Origin: JAFAMS01 sp963715815
GTDB taxonomy: Bacteria > Vulcanimicrobiota > Vulcanimicrobiia > Vulcanimicrobiales > Vulcanimicrobiaceae
Reading direction: 5' to 3'
Assembly (NCBI GenBank): GCA_963715815.1
Contig: OY970278.1
Span: 124,001-188,000, forward strand
DNA: 64,000 nucleotides
Part shown: positions 9,004 through 17,753 of the stretch, one piece after another
How positions within the stretch are numbered: position 1 is the first letter of the stretch
Layout of the letters: each line of letters opens with the position of its first letter
The notes under the pieces: model-generated
What the model was told of the DNA's origin: nothing
Database searches by the model: none
What the model saw: the letters and a program-made list of their open reading frames with translations, nothing else
Made by a program: the position numbers and the translations under genes

Positions 9004-9348
9004 TTATACCAACGCCTTCATTGCGCTTTGTTCGTCATCGAAGATTCCGAAAATCTTCACGAGTCCCGTAATGTCGAAGATCTTCTTGATCTGCGGGTTC
9101 GTGCAGACCAAGTTTACCGATCCGCCATGCTCGCGGACGCGTTTGAGCCCACCGATCAACACACCCAAACCGGTGCTATCGATGTAGCGCACTTTTTCGA
9201 GATTGATGACCAGGTTGTAGTGTCCCTGATCGATCAGCTCCGTAATCGCGTCTTTGACCTTGGGGGACGTATAGACGTCGATCTCTCCTGCGAGATCGAC
9301 GACGTAAGCATCTCCTTCAGATTCGCGGACGTTCACCTTGATATCCAC
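9004..9348 (-). CDS. rsbV: STAS-domain anti-sigma factor antagonist
   Basis: A 114-residue single STAS domain. The phospho-acceptor Ser lies in 'RYIDSTGLGVLIGGL' (Ser58), the hallmark of SpoIIAA/RsbV proteins. In its unphosphorylated form such a protein binds the RsbW-type kinase and frees the sigma factor. No RsbU/RsbP-type PP2C phosphatase is present nearby, so the stress input that dephosphorylates it must be encoded elsewhere. Confidence 0.92.
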   Translation of the reverse strand: MDIKVNVRESEGDAYVVDLAGEIDVYTSPKVKDAITELIDQGHYNLVINLEKVRYIDSTGLGVLIGGLKRVREHGGSVNLVCTNPQIKKIFDITGLVKIFGIFDDEQSAMKALV

Positions 9349-9371
9349 AATCGCTCCTGCTCTTTGGCGGC

Positions 9372-9578
9372 TTAATTAGTAACCTGTGATTGCAATGTTT
9401 GGCGCTGATCGTCGGCTACACGCCGCCCTTCATCTATGGCGCTCTCGAGGATTGCTTTTCCCCGTCCTATCAATTCCGCAACACTGGACGGCAATTCGAT
9501 CGCTTCGCCTGGTGCAACAACGAGTGCAATCCCAGCGCCGATCGCGAGCCCGACCAGTAAACCCAACGCGAACTTCAC
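9372..9578 (-). CDS. Small YtxH-like membrane-anchored protein
   Basis: A 68-residue protein with one N-terminal hydrophobic helix ('FALGLLVGLAIGAGIALVVAP') ending in a Pro, followed by an amphipathic charged tail. This is the layout of YtxH-domain proteins, which are often part of SigB general-stress regulons in Firmicutes. Its ATG overlaps the stop of the DUF948-like gene (ATGA). Molecular function is unknown; the operon position links it to the stress sigma module. Confidence 0.7.
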   Translation of the reverse strand: MKFALGLLVGLAIGAGIALVVAPGEAIELPSSVAELIGRGKAILESAIDEGRRVADDQRQTLQSQVTN

Positions 9579-9973
9579 GGCTTGGCTTCGCCCCGTACGA
9601 TCCGTCGCAAACCTGCCGTGATTCCGGCAACCGTCGATCCCAAGCTCACAAATGCGGGCTCGACTGCCGCAGAGATTAAATTCGTGCCTTTCGCAAGCGT
9701 CGCAGCGACGCGTTCCAACTGCCCGACGGCGCTCTTAGCACGGTCGAGTGTTTGGTCCGCGGTTGTCGCGATGCCACTGACGCGCTCGAGCGTCTTTGCG
9801 AGCGGCACCCCGAGCGTGGCAATTTGGCGATCGACTTCGTCCAGCGTCGTACTCAGGCGCATGAGAACCCGGCCCAGCTGGATCGAGGCATATAAAAACC
9901 CGATCCCGATGAGCAGAACGCCGAGTCCAACGGCTATTTCACGAAACACGACGGCCGAATCGGTGCCCGTCAA
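9575..9973 (-). CDS. DUF948-like membrane-anchored coiled protein
   Basis: A 132-residue protein with one membrane helix (about 12-32, 'IAVGLGVLLIGIGFLYASI') and a helical region with regularly spaced hydrophobics (about 35-110). This resembles DUF948 proteins, which in Firmicutes are commonly paired with YtxH proteins under stress-sigma control. It is the first gene of the operon that runs through ytxH, rsbV, rsbW and the sigma factor. A candidate SigB-type promoter is centred about 55 bases upstream. Exact role unknown. Confidence 0.65.
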   Translation of the reverse strand: MTGTDSAVVFREIAVGLGVLLIGIGFLYASIQLGRVLMRLSTTLDEVDRQIATLGVPLAKTLERVSGIATTADQTLDRAKSAVGQLERVAATLAKGTNLISAAVEPAFVSLGSTVAGITAGLRRIVRGEAKP

Positions 9974-10018
9974 GCCAAAAAACCTCCGCGTGCTCGTTTA
10001 GACGAACACAGATGTGAG

Positions 10019-10044
10019 TTACCCTGAGACTGTAGAGTCTACAC
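10019..10044 (-). promoter_or_regulatory. SigB/SigF-type promoter candidate upstream of the stress-sigma operon
   Basis: On the minus strand GTGTAG (10044-10039) is followed after 14 bases by GGGTAA (10024-10019). The consensus read by Bacillus SigB is GTTTAA, 13-14 bases, GGGTAT, so the -10 matches 5 of 6 and the -35 keeps the GT-T-A core. It lies about 45 bases upstream of the DUF948-like start. A small palindrome (AGACT-GTAG-AGTCT, 10027-10040) occupies the spacer. The -35 overlaps the stop codon of the upstream cysteine desulfurase gene. Confidence 0.5.
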
Positions 10045-11199
10045 CGACAGGGCAGCCCCCTCGCGTTGAGAGGCGACCAAGGAGGGAAGCAAGGCAGCGA
10101 CGCGCTCGATTTCTTCAGGCGTCGTTCCGCGGCCAAGTGACAGGCGCAGCGTCGCGCCGCTAGCCGCGGCTCCGCCAAGGGCGGCGATGACGTGGCTCGC
10201 CTCAAGCGAGCCCGCAGCGCAGGCGCTTCCGGCCGACGCGGCTACTCCCGCAAGGTCCAGAGCGATCAGGAGCGACTCGGCATCGACTCCCGCAAACGAC
10301 AGGCTCGAGATCCCGGGCAGCCGCTCCACGGCTTTAGCGTTCACATGGACGCGCGGCAGCGCGGCGGTCAGCTTGGCCTCCAGCATGTCGCGTAGACCTG
10401 CGACCCGCGCGTTCATCGCAGCCCGGGCGCCATCGGCGACCTCCAGCGCGTGCGCCATCCCGATGACCCCGGAAACGTTCTCGGTCCCCGAGCGGCGGCC
10501 GCGCTCTTGACCACCGCCGTGTATCAGCGGCTCGAGCGGCGTTCCGTCGCGGACGTACAACGCCCCGACCCCCTTGGGCCCGTAAAACTTGTGCGCCGAG
10601 ATCGCGAGTGCATCGACCCCGAGGGCCGTGACGTCGAGGTCGAGCGCGCCCGCGGCTTGCACGCCGTCAGTAAGGAAGACGACGCCGCGCTCACGCGCGA
10701 TCTTGGCAAGCTGCGCAATCGGCTGAATCGTCCCGATCTCGTTGTTCGCGTACATCACTGCCGCAAATATGGTGTCCTCGCGTAGCGCATCGCCGAAGCG
10801 CGCGGGATCGACGATGCCGTCGGGACCGACGGGAAGCAGCGTTATCTCAAAACCTTCATCGCGTAGCGCACGTACGGCGTGCAACACCGCGTGATGCTCG
10901 ATTGCAGACGTGACGATGTGTTTGCCGCGCGCGCGTGCGGCGCGCGCCGCTCCGATGATCGCAATGTTGTCGGCTTCCGTTCCGCTCGCCGTAAAGATGA
11001 TCTCTTTGGGCTTGCAGTGCAGAATCGCAGCGATCCGTTCGCGCGCCGAATCGACGGCCGCACGGGCACGCCGGCCCTCGGCGTGAATCGAGCTCGGATT
11101 GTAACCGTCTTGCGCAAAGTACGGCTGCATCGCTTCGAGTACGTCGGCTGCAAGCGGCGTCGTCGCTGCATGATCGAGATAGATGCGCCGATTGCTCAC
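10039..11199 (-). CDS. Cysteine desulfurase (NifS/IscS family)
   Basis: A 386-residue PLP enzyme that converts cysteine to alanine and passes persulfide sulfur to Fe-S assembly or tRNA thiolation. It starts with the family signature 'IYLDHAATTPL'. The PLP Lys is in 'SAHKFYGPKG' (about 205), the 'GGGQERGRRSGTEN' loop follows (about 235-245), and the mobile-loop catalytic Cys is in 'SAGSACAAGS' (about 330). The short, IscS/NifS group I-like active loop and the absence of a SufB/C/D neighbourhood fit a general-purpose enzyme, but no IscU or MnmA gene is adjacent to settle the acceptor. The start overlaps the rarA stop. Confidence 0.93.
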   Translation of the reverse strand: MSNRRIYLDHAATTPLAADVLEAMQPYFAQDGYNPSSIHAEGRRARAAVDSARERIAAILHCKPKEIIFTASGTEADNIAIIGAARAARARGKHIVTSAIEHHAVLHAVRALRDEGFEITLLPVGPDGIVDPARFGDALREDTIFAAVMYANNEIGTIQPIAQLAKIARERGVVFLTDGVQAAGALDLDVTALGVDALAISAHKFYGPKGVGALYVRDGTPLEPLIHGGGQERGRRSGTENVSGVIGMAHALEVADGARAAMNARVAGLRDMLEAKLTAALPRVHVNAKAVERLPGISSLSFAGVDAESLLIALDLAGVAASAGSACAAGSLEASHVIAALGGAAASGATLRLSLGRGTTPEEIERVAALLPSLVASQREGAALSV

Positions 11200-12593
11200 T
11201 GCTCGTCCTCAAACGGATCGCGCTCGGCGGGCGATGCACTGCGGCCACGTCGCTTCTTGATCCACTCGATATACTTACGCTCTTCGCCTTGTTCGCCGGG
11301 ATCGTAGTAGGCACGATTGCGCAGCGTGTCGGGAAGATAGGATTGCAAGCGTTGCGCGGGCGGAAGATCGCCGCCTTCGCCCATTACGGCGTAGTCGTCA
11401 TGCGCGTAGCGATAACCCTCGCCATAGCCGAGCTCTTCCATCAACGAAGTCGGCGCATTTCGTAAGTGCAAAGGCACCGGCTCGTTGCGCGTCTTCTGCA
11501 CGTCGGCGACAGCCGCGCCGTAGGAGCGGCCGATGCTGTTACTCTTGGGCGAAAGCGCGAGATACAACGTCGCATGGGCCAGTGGATAGAAGCCTTCGGG
11601 CATTCCGATGAAGTGCACGGCTTGCTGCGCCGCGACGGCAACGGAAAGCGCGCGCGAGTCGGCCAGTCCGATATCTTCGCTAGCGAGAATAACGAGACGT
11701 CGCGCGATAAAGAGCGGATCCTCGCCGCCGTCGATCATACGCGCCAGCCAATAGAGCGCGCCATCCGGATCGCTGCCGCGAATCGTCTTGATGAATGCGC
11801 TGATCGTGTCGTAGTGTGACTCGCCGGCTTTGTCGTAGCCGGTCGCGCGGCGCTGCATTGCTTCGGCGACCGTGGCGGGCGAGATCGTTTCGTCGCTCGA
11901 GATGGTGGCCGCGAACTCGAGCGTGTTGAGCGCCGCGCGCGCATCGCCGTTGGCGAGATTGACGAGCGCATCGCGTGCCGCCGGCTCGAGAACGATCTTG
12001 GATTTGCCGAGCCCGCGTTCCGCATCGTGCAGTGCGCGATCGACGATCGTCGCGATCTGCTCGTCACCGAGCGCATACAAGACGAAGACGCGCGAACGCG
12101 AGAGCAATGCGGAGATAACCTCGAACGACGGATTCTCCGTCGTCGCGCCGATCAGCGTTATCGTTCCGTCCTCGACATACGGCAGCACCGCGTCCTGCTG
12201 TGCTTTGTTGAAGCGATGAATCTCATCAACGAACAGGACGGTACGGCGTCCCGTCTTTTGCAGCTCTTGCGCGCCCGCTGCAACTTTGCGCAGATCTGCA
12301 ACGCCTGCGCTTACGGCTGAGAGCGCAACGAAGCGCGCGCCGGTCGTGGCCGCGATGATCTCGGCAAGCGTCGTCTTTCCCGTGCCGGGCGGGCCCCACA
12401 AGATCATCGACGGTACTGTGTCCGATTCGATCGCGCGCCGCAACGCGCGACCTTCACCGATCAGATGTTCTTGTCCGACGAACTCGTCGAGCGAATGCGG
12501 ACGCATTCGCGCTGCGAGCGGTGCATTCGGTGCTGGCTGCTTGCGCGAACGCCGCGGCTCGACGGCATCGCCGAATAGCGGCTGCGTGCTTAT
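11196..12593 (-). CDS. rarA: Replication-associated recombination protein A (AAA+ ATPase)
   Basis: RarA/MgsA is a clamp-loader-like AAA+ protein that acts at stalled replication forks. Walker A is 'GPPGTGKTTL', Walker B 'LFVDEIHRFNKAQQD', sensor 1 'GATTENPSF'; the C-terminal part carries the usual MgsA tetramerisation region. The first in-frame ATG is at 12506 ('MRPHSLDEFVGQ'), but the family starts with a 'PLA-RMRP' segment. Here the frame continues upstream through 'PLFGDAVEPRRSRKQ' and 'APLAARMRP' without any ATG, GTG or TTG. I place the start at an ATA (12593) that overlaps the upstream stop as ATAA, mirroring the ATGA overlaps used elsewhere in the window. From there it is 465 residues. 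Confidence 0.85.
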   Translation of the reverse strand: MSTQPLFGDAVEPRRSRKQPAPNAPLAARMRPHSLDEFVGQEHLIGEGRALRRAIESDTVPSMILWGPPGTGKTTLAEIIAATTGARFVALSAVSAGVADLRKVAAGAQELQKTGRRTVLFVDEIHRFNKAQQDAVLPYVEDGTITLIGATTENPSFEVISALLSRSRVFVLYALGDEQIATIVDRALHDAERGLGKSKIVLEPAARDALVNLANGDARAALNTLEFAATISSDETISPATVAEAMQRRATGYDKAGESHYDTISAFIKTIRGSDPDGALYWLARMIDGGEDPLFIARRLVILASEDIGLADSRALSVAVAAQQAVHFIGMPEGFYPLAHATLYLALSPKSNSIGRSYGAAVADVQKTRNEPVPLHLRNAPTSLMEELGYGEGYRYAHDDYAVMGEGGDLPPAQRLQSYLPDTLRNRAYYDPGEQGEERKYIEWIKKRRGRSASPAERDPFEDEQ

Positions 12594-13312
12594 CTCCGCT
12601 TCGGCGGTTTCGTCGGACCGGGCGAACCCGGCGGCGCGGTCTGTACCGGAGCGCGAATTTGAAACGGCTCGCCCGGTTTTCCGGTAGCGGTTACCGTTTC
12701 GCTAGCCGTGTCGTACGTGACGTTGTCGGCAATCATCGATTGACCGGTCGCCGTATCGTCGATATGCACGTTGCCGGTGAGCACTAGCATGTGCTTGAGC
12801 TGATCGAGCTGACCGCGTGTCGCCGTGACGACTTTCGTGCCTTGCGTGAACTTCACGTTCCCGATCGCCGTGTAATTTTTGGTCGGACCATCGACGTCGA
12901 GCTCATCGCTCGTCAGCGTTTGCGGCTCGCTCGATGCGCCCTTCGCCGTGATACCGACTGTCGAGACCGGTTTTGCGTTGTGCAGAATGACGTGGCCCGT
13001 AATCTTCACGCTCTTCGTAATCGAATTGCCGGTCGCGTGATCGCCGGTTACGTCCGTCCCCGGTTGCGTGAACTTTACATCGCTTGGAATCGTGAAATCG
13101 CCGTTCTTTTGATTCCAGGTTAGATTCTGTCCGCTGATCGTGTAGACGCCGGGATCGTTGAGCGTTGCACCGGCCGAAGGCGCAGCGCTTGGCGGATGCG
13201 TCGGCGCCGGTGACGGCGACGGCGTGGACGCGGCCAACGCAAGCGCACTCGGTGACACCAAAAGGGCCGAGATCAAGACGACGAGCTTGAAATGTTTATG
13301 CGCTTTTTTCAC
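12590..13312 (-). CDS. OstA/LptA-domain periplasmic protein
   Basis: A 240-residue secreted protein: signal peptide (about 1-28, ending 'ALALAAS'), a Pro/Ser/Ala-rich linker (about 29-50), then a run of beta-jellyroll repeats with the OstA/LptA pattern ('ISGQNLTWNQKNGDF', 'LTSDELDVDG', 'IGNVKFTQG', 'LTGNVHIDD', 'MIADNVTYD'). LptA family proteins bridge lipopolysaccharide from the inner to the outer membrane. The linker and a Pro-rich C-terminal tail are unusual additions. An LptC-like or LptA-like role is supported by lpxB and heptose genes elsewhere in the window; lptB/F/G are not in view. Confidence 0.75.
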   Translation of the reverse strand: MKKAHKHFKLVVLISALLVSPSALALAASTPSPSPAPTHPPSAAPSAGATLNDPGVYTISGQNLTWNQKNGDFTIPSDVKFTQPGTDVTGDHATGNSITKSVKITGHVILHNAKPVSTVGITAKGASSEPQTLTSDELDVDGPTKNYTAIGNVKFTQGTKVVTATRGQLDQLKHMLVLTGNVHIDDTATGQSMIADNVTYDTASETVTATGKPGEPFQIRAPVQTAPPGSPGPTKPPKRR

Positions 13313-13971
13313 TGATGCGGATCGTAGGGTCGCGCTATTGTGGTACCTAGCTTCTCTTCCAAGACCTCTGCGGGAATCACACCGTTGCGCACGATGCGCA
13401 CTATGGGTCGCGTGATGTCTAAGATCGTCGAGCGTGCGCGTTGCGGCGTCGGTCCGTCGAGCACGGCGAGATCGCAGTCCGGAAGAAGCAAGAGGTCGTC
13501 ATCGCCCCAATAAGGCGGTTCGTCGCCGCGGCTTGCGCTCGTACCCGCGAGCGGCCCGCAACGATCCAATATTGCAGAAGCCAACGGATGATCGGGAACG
13601 CGCAACCCAAGACCATCGTTGCCCCACGTCACGCCCTCCGGGATGAAAGCCGGCCGCGGAATGACGAGCGCAATCGGACCGGGCATCGTGCGTCGCACCG
13701 CAACGGCCGCGAGCGGATTTGCACTCGTGTATTCGAGCGCTTCTTGCACGCTCGCAAGATAGAGACTCAGCGCGCCTTCGTGCGGACGCGCTTTGCTCGC
13801 GTAGATCTTTGCGATTGCATCCCGCTCGTACGGATCGCATCCGATCGAATAAACGGTATCTGTCGGATAAACGACAATCCCGCCGCCTTCGACGACGGCA
13901 GCGACCGCGTCTAAAACGACTTCCAGCGACTCCTTACGCGCGTCGATAACGTCTTTAACGGCGCTTCGCAT
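13309..13971 (-). CDS. tsaC: Threonylcarbamoyl-AMP synthase (YrdC/Sua5 family)
   Basis: About 220 residues with the YrdC fold: 'GGGIVVYPTDTVYSIGCD' near the N-terminus (the KxR/PTDT substrate region), 'KARPHEGALSLYL' and 'PGPIALVIPR'. These enzymes make threonylcarbamoyl-AMP from threonine, bicarbonate and ATP for t6A37 of ANN-reading tRNAs. A longer frame starts at 14040 but its extra N-terminus runs over the mreB 3' end; ATG at 13971 leaves an 11-base gap after mreB and gives a normal N-terminus. There is no C-terminal Sua5 domain, so it is the short TsaC/YrdC type. The stop overlaps the next ATG. Confidence 0.88.
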   Translation of the reverse strand: MRSAVKDVIDARKESLEVVLDAVAAVVEGGGIVVYPTDTVYSIGCDPYERDAIAKIYASKARPHEGALSLYLASVQEALEYTSANPLAAVAVRRTMPGPIALVIPRPAFIPEGVTWGNDGLGLRVPDHPLASAILDRCGPLAGTSASRGDEPPYWGDDDLLLLPDCDLAVLDGPTPQRARSTILDITRPIVRIVRNGVIPAEVLEEKLGTTIARPYDPHQ

Positions 13972-13981
13972 GGACCGATCT

Positions 13982-14962
13982 TTACGCGCGAACGCGCTGC
14001 CCCGTTCCGATCGCGACGCACGACATCGGATCCTCGGCAACGATGACCGGAATTCCGGTGACCTCGCCGAGCAGCGTATCGAGACCGCGCAGCAGCGCGC
14101 CGCCGCCGGTCAAGATGATGCCACGATCGATGATATCGGCTGCGAGTTCGGGCGGAGTCTTTTCTAAGACGGATTTCACCGCTTCGACGATTGCCTGCAC
14201 GGGCTCGGAAAGCGCTTCACGCACTTCTTCGCTCGTGATCTTCACAGTCTTGGGAAGACCATTGATCAAATCGCGTCCGCGAATCTCCATCGCGAGCTCT
14301 TGATCGAGACGATACGCCGACCCGATCTTGATCTTGATCTCTTCGGATGTGCGTTCGCCAATCATCAAGTTGTACACGCGTCGAATGTGCCGGATGATCG
14401 CCTCGTCGAGTTTGTTGCCGGCAACGCGAATCGATTGCGAGACGACAATGCCGCCCAGAGAGATCACCGCTACGTCGGTCGTACCGCCGCCGATGTCGAC
14501 GACCATGTTTCCCGACGGCCCATCGATCGGAAGGCCCGCACCGATTGCCGCTGCCATCGGCTCTTCGATGATGTCGACGGTGCGTGCGCCGGCGAGCTTC
14601 GCAGCGTCGCGAACGGCGCGCTCCTCAACGCTCGTGATCTCTGCGGGAACGCAAATCGTAACAGCAGGTTTCGGCTTGAAAAGCGTTTCGAAAATCGAAC
14701 GATTCTTTGTGACCTTCTTGATGAAATAATTCAACATCGCTTCGGTCACTTCGAAATCGGCGATGACGCCGTCGCGAAGCGGACGAATGGCTTGAATGTT
14801 ACTCGGCGTTTTGCCCAGCATTTGCCGGGCTTCTTCACCGACCGCCAGCGTTTTATTAGTGCGAATATCTTTGGCAACAACGGACGGCTCGCGAAGAACG
14901 ATGCCTTTGCCTTTGACATACACCAAGACATTGGCGGTACCGAGATCGATTCCGATTTCCAG
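13982..14962 (-). CDS. mreB: Rod-shape-determining actin homologue MreB
   Basis: An actin-fold ATPase that forms filaments under the inner membrane and guides lateral cell-wall synthesis. Phosphate-binding and adenosine motifs are seen ('DIGGGTTDVAVISLGG', 'GGALLRGLDTLLGE'). The first ATG/GTG in frame (14926) would remove the essential first phosphate loop. Reading upstream gives 'EIGIDLGTANVLVYVKGKG', which is that loop, beginning at a CTG at 14962. The CTG is preceded by AGGAG with an 8-base gap. So CTG is the likely start and the protein is about 326 residues. No mreC/D follows; the neighbours are murA (upstream) and tsaC. Confidence 0.93.
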   Translation of the reverse strand: MEIGIDLGTANVLVYVKGKGIVLREPSVVAKDIRTNKTLAVGEEARQMLGKTPSNIQAIRPLRDGVIADFEVTEAMLNYFIKKVTKNRSIFETLFKPKPAVTICVPAEITSVEERAVRDAAKLAGARTVDIIEEPMAAAIGAGLPIDGPSGNMVVDIGGGTTDVAVISLGGIVVSQSIRVAGNKLDEAIIRHIRRVYNLMIGERTSEEIKIKIGSAYRLDQELAMEIRGRDLINGLPKTVKITSEEVREALSEPVQAIVEAVKSVLEKTPPELAADIIDRGIILTGGGALLRGLDTLLGEVTGIPVIVAEDPMSCVAIGTGQRVRA

Positions 14963-15010
14963 AGTAAAAGCTCCTAAATAGTGGCCTTGAAACGCGAGAT
15001 CAGGTTATTG

Positions 15011-16363
15011 CTACATCGCGACCTTGGGATACTCGCTCGTTTCGAAAAGGCCGGCAGGCTCGGAGAGGGGCGTGATGCCGCTGCTCCTCCGTACTTGTGC
15101 GCCAAGTGTCGTCAGCATCTCTTCTATGCGCTCGTGCCCGCGGTCGATATACTCGAGGCCCATGATCTCGGTCTCGCCGGCGGCTGCCAGGCCTGCGACG
15201 ACGAGCGCGGCACCGGCGCGAATATCCGGCGCCTCGACCGGGGCCCCGGTCAAGCGCTCGGTTCCTTTGATCAAGGCGGTGTTGCTTTCCATCGAAACGC
15301 GTACGTCTGCGCCCATACGTGCGAGCTCGTTCACGTACGAGAACCGCGCGTTGAAGATTGTTTCCTCGACGACGCTCGTTCCGGGGCAGGTGCACAAGAA
15401 CGAGAGCATCGGCGGCTGCAAGTCGGTCGCGAAACCAGGATAGGGCGCGGTTAGAATGTCGGTCCCGCCCTTCACGGCGTCGGCCTCGATACGAATGTAG
15501 TCGTCACCCGTCTCGACTTTGACACCGCACTCAGTCAGCTTGCCGAGCAGCGCTTCGAGATGCGATGGACGGCAATCGGTAACGGTCACTTTACCGCGGG
15601 TCGCAGCACCACAGAGTACGAGCGTTCCGGCCACGATACGGTCGGGGATGATCGTGTACTCGACGCCGTGCAGCTCTTTGACGCCGTCGATGACGAGCGT
15701 CTCCGTCCCGATGCCTTTGATTTTCGCGCCCATCAGTGCGAGAAATTGCGCGAGGTCGACGACTTCGGGTTCGAGCGCAGCGTTTTCGATCACCGTCTCG
15801 CCGTCGGCGGTGACGGCGGCCAGCATGGCGTTCTTCGTCGCGCCGATGCTTGGGGTCCGCAATGAGATCTTGCCGCTTTTCAGCCGTTTTCCGCCGGCGT
15901 CCGCGACTAAGTATCCGTGCTCGTTCTTGACGTTGGCGCCGAGCGAGCGAAACGCGGACTCGTGCATGTCGGTGGCCCGGGTCCCCAGAACGCAGCCGCC
16001 CGGAAGCGGGACTTCGGCACGCCCGAACCGGCCCAAGAGCGCGCCGGTGACGTCGAACGATGCGGCCAGTTTGCGGACCAGCGTGTACGGCGCCCGATGC
16101 GTCCCGACATTGGTCGAGTCGATCGTCAGCGTGTGGCTGTCTTCGAGTTTCAAGCGCGCACCGAGCGCCTCGAGAAGCGACCACATCACCGAAACATCGG
16201 TGATCCGCGGAATCCGATGGAGCGTTACGGGGCCTTTTGCCAACAGCGACGCTGCCATGATCGGCAGGGCGGCGTTCTTAGCGCCTTGTGTACGGACCTC
16301 ACCATTCAGCTGGTACCCCCCGCGAATACGCAGAGTGGTCTCCAGCCTATCTAAGAAATTCAC
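15011..16363 (-). CDS. murA: UDP-N-acetylglucosamine 1-carboxyvinyltransferase
   Basis: Transfers enolpyruvate from PEP to UDP-GlcNAc, the first committed step of peptidoglycan synthesis. The product is 450 residues, slightly longer than the usual 420. The catalytic Lys-Asn is in 'QGAKNAALP' (about 29-30) and the PEP-binding Cys is in 'LPGGCVLGTRATDMH' (Cys124). A Cys rather than Asp at this place is the fosfomycin-sensitive form. The GTG start at 16363 has no clear ribosome-binding site. It is followed by mreB, joining envelope synthesis and shape genes. Confidence 0.96.
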   Translation of the reverse strand: MNFLDRLETTLRIRGGYQLNGEVRTQGAKNAALPIMAASLLAKGPVTLHRIPRITDVSVMWSLLEALGARLKLEDSHTLTIDSTNVGTHRAPYTLVRKLAASFDVTGALLGRFGRAEVPLPGGCVLGTRATDMHESAFRSLGANVKNEHGYLVADAGGKRLKSGKISLRTPSIGATKNAMLAAVTADGETVIENAALEPEVVDLAQFLALMGAKIKGIGTETLVIDGVKELHGVEYTIIPDRIVAGTLVLCGAATRGKVTVTDCRPSHLEALLGKLTECGVKVETGDDYIRIEADAVKGGTDILTAPYPGFATDLQPPMLSFLCTCPGTSVVEETIFNARFSYVNELARMGADVRVSMESNTALIKGTERLTGAPVEAPDIRAGAALVVAGLAAAGETEIMGLEYIDRGHERIEEMLTTLGAQVRRSSGITPLSEPAGLFETSEYPKVAM

Positions 16364-16405
16364 TTACTTGCTAATTCGCTTTCCCTAATAGAGTTTCCGC
16401 GCAAC

Positions 16406-16421
16406 GGGTAACCTGGTACCC
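16406..16421. promoter_or_regulatory. Short palindrome in the murA / MFS divergent region
   Basis: GGGTA, a 6-base gap, then TACCC lies between the divergent murA and MFS genes. It could be an operator for the transporter-kinase pair, but no regulator gene is adjacent and promoter boxes here are not clear. Confidence 0.25.
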
Positions 16422-16453
16422 TGTTCGAGGGTGTTTTGCCCGGGAGGGTGTTA

Positions 16454-17752
16454 ATGGCTACCGCCTCGATCGGCCGGGCTCGGCCAAATACGAATCTCCG
16501 TTGGCTGATTGGGCTATTGCTCGGTTTCGGAATTCTGATCAACTATTTCGACCGCGTGAATCTCTCCGTAGCGCATCCGGCCTTCACGCACGATTTCGGA
16601 CTCACCGACGTGGAGTTCGGTTATCTCTCGAGCGGATTCGCGTGGACGTACGCGATCTTGCAGATTCCCGTCGGCATCGTACTCGATCGCTACGGTGTGC
16701 TTACTGTCGGTCGCATCGGCGCATTTTTCTGGGGAATCGCGTGCTTCATCACGGCTGCCGCATCGGGATTTTGGCACATCTTCATTTCCCGGTTGATTCT
16801 CGGCGTAGCGGAAACACCGGCGTTCCCCGTCAGCTCGAAAGCAACGGGCTATTGGTTCCCGCTTAACGAGCGTGGACTTGCGACCTCACTCTTCGATGCG
16901 GCGGCAAAATTCTCGAACGTGATCGGCGTTCCGATCGTCGCAGCGATCGCGTTCTTTTGGGGCTGGCGCGCGATGTTCATCGTCACAGGTTTCGTCAGTC
17001 TCATCTACTTCGCACTGTTCTATATTTTTTATCGGAACCCGAGTCAAGACAAACGTCTGCACGACGAAGAGCACCGTTACATCGTGGAAGGCGGCGCGCA
17101 GCCCGAAGGCGTCTCGTCTGCAAGCAGCGGCGCAACGCTCGGCTATCTCCTGACAAAAGCCAAAGTGTGGGGACTCACGATCGGATTTTCTGCGTATGGC
17201 TATTCGTTCTATTTGTTCTTGACGTGGCTGCCGAGCTATCTCGTGAAAACGCAGCACTGGGACATTCTCAAATCCGGGCTTTACACTGCGATTCCGTGGG
17301 GCGTCGCGACGATTACCGATTTGGTCATCGGCGGATGGCTCGTCGACCACTTGATCTCGCGCGGCATGGAATCGACACGCGTGCGCAAGTTCTTCCTCGT
17401 ACTGGGAATGTTGTGCGGCCTCGCGATCGCCGGTGCGACGACGACGACCGATCCGAACATCGCAATCATTTGGATTTCGATTGCGCTTGGCGGCCTCGCG
17501 TTCTCAGCGCCTATCGGCTGGTCGATCCCGGCGCTGATTGCACCCAAGGGAAGCGTCGGTACCGTCGGAGCGATCATGAATTTCATGAACAACGTCGCCG
17601 GCATCGCGGCGCCGATCATCACCGGCTACATCGTAGGCGGGACGCAATCGTTTTCGAATGCGTTCTTGATTGCTGCCGTCGTGCTGGTGATCGGAATTCT
17701 CTCGTACCTGTTCTTGCTCGGCAAGATCGAACCGATTCCGGAACCCGCGTAA
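16454..17752 (+). CDS. MFS transporter, anion:cation symporter-like
   Basis: About 432 residues with 12 predicted membrane helices. After the first helix comes 'INYFDRVNLSVAHP', the signature of the ACS subfamily (hexuronate, glucarate, gluconate-type acids and related anions); 'GIVLDRYG' is the MFS loop 2-3 motif. ATG at 16454 is preceded by GGGAGG, so it is favoured over TTG at 16436. The next gene, a gluconate-type FGGY kinase, begins 1 base after this stop. Together they suggest uptake and phosphorylation of a sugar acid. The substrate assignment is inferred from family and neighbour only. Confidence 0.85.
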   Translation: MATASIGRARPNTNLRWLIGLLLGFGILINYFDRVNLSVAHPAFTHDFGLTDVEFGYLSSGFAWTYAILQIPVGIVLDRYGVLTVGRIGAFFWGIACFITAAASGFWHIFISRLILGVAETPAFPVSSKATGYWFPLNERGLATSLFDAAAKFSNVIGVPIVAAIAFFWGWRAMFIVTGFVSLIYFALFYIFYRNPSQDKRLHDEEHRYIVEGGAQPEGVSSASSGATLGYLLTKAKVWGLTIGFSAYGYSFYLFLTWLPSYLVKTQHWDILKSGLYTAIPWGVATITDLVIGGWLVDHLISRGMESTRVRKFFLVLGMLCGLAIAGATTTTDPNIAIIWISIALGGLAFSAPIGWSIPALIAPKGSVGTVGAIMNFMNNVAGIAAPIITGYIVGGTQSFSNAFLIAAVVLVIGILSYLFLLGKIEPIPEPA

Positions 17753-17753
17753 C

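Noticed and set aside
16364..16453. Clear -35/-10 promoters for murA and the MFS gene
   Set aside because: Several weak box pairs can be drawn but none with both good boxes and spacing.
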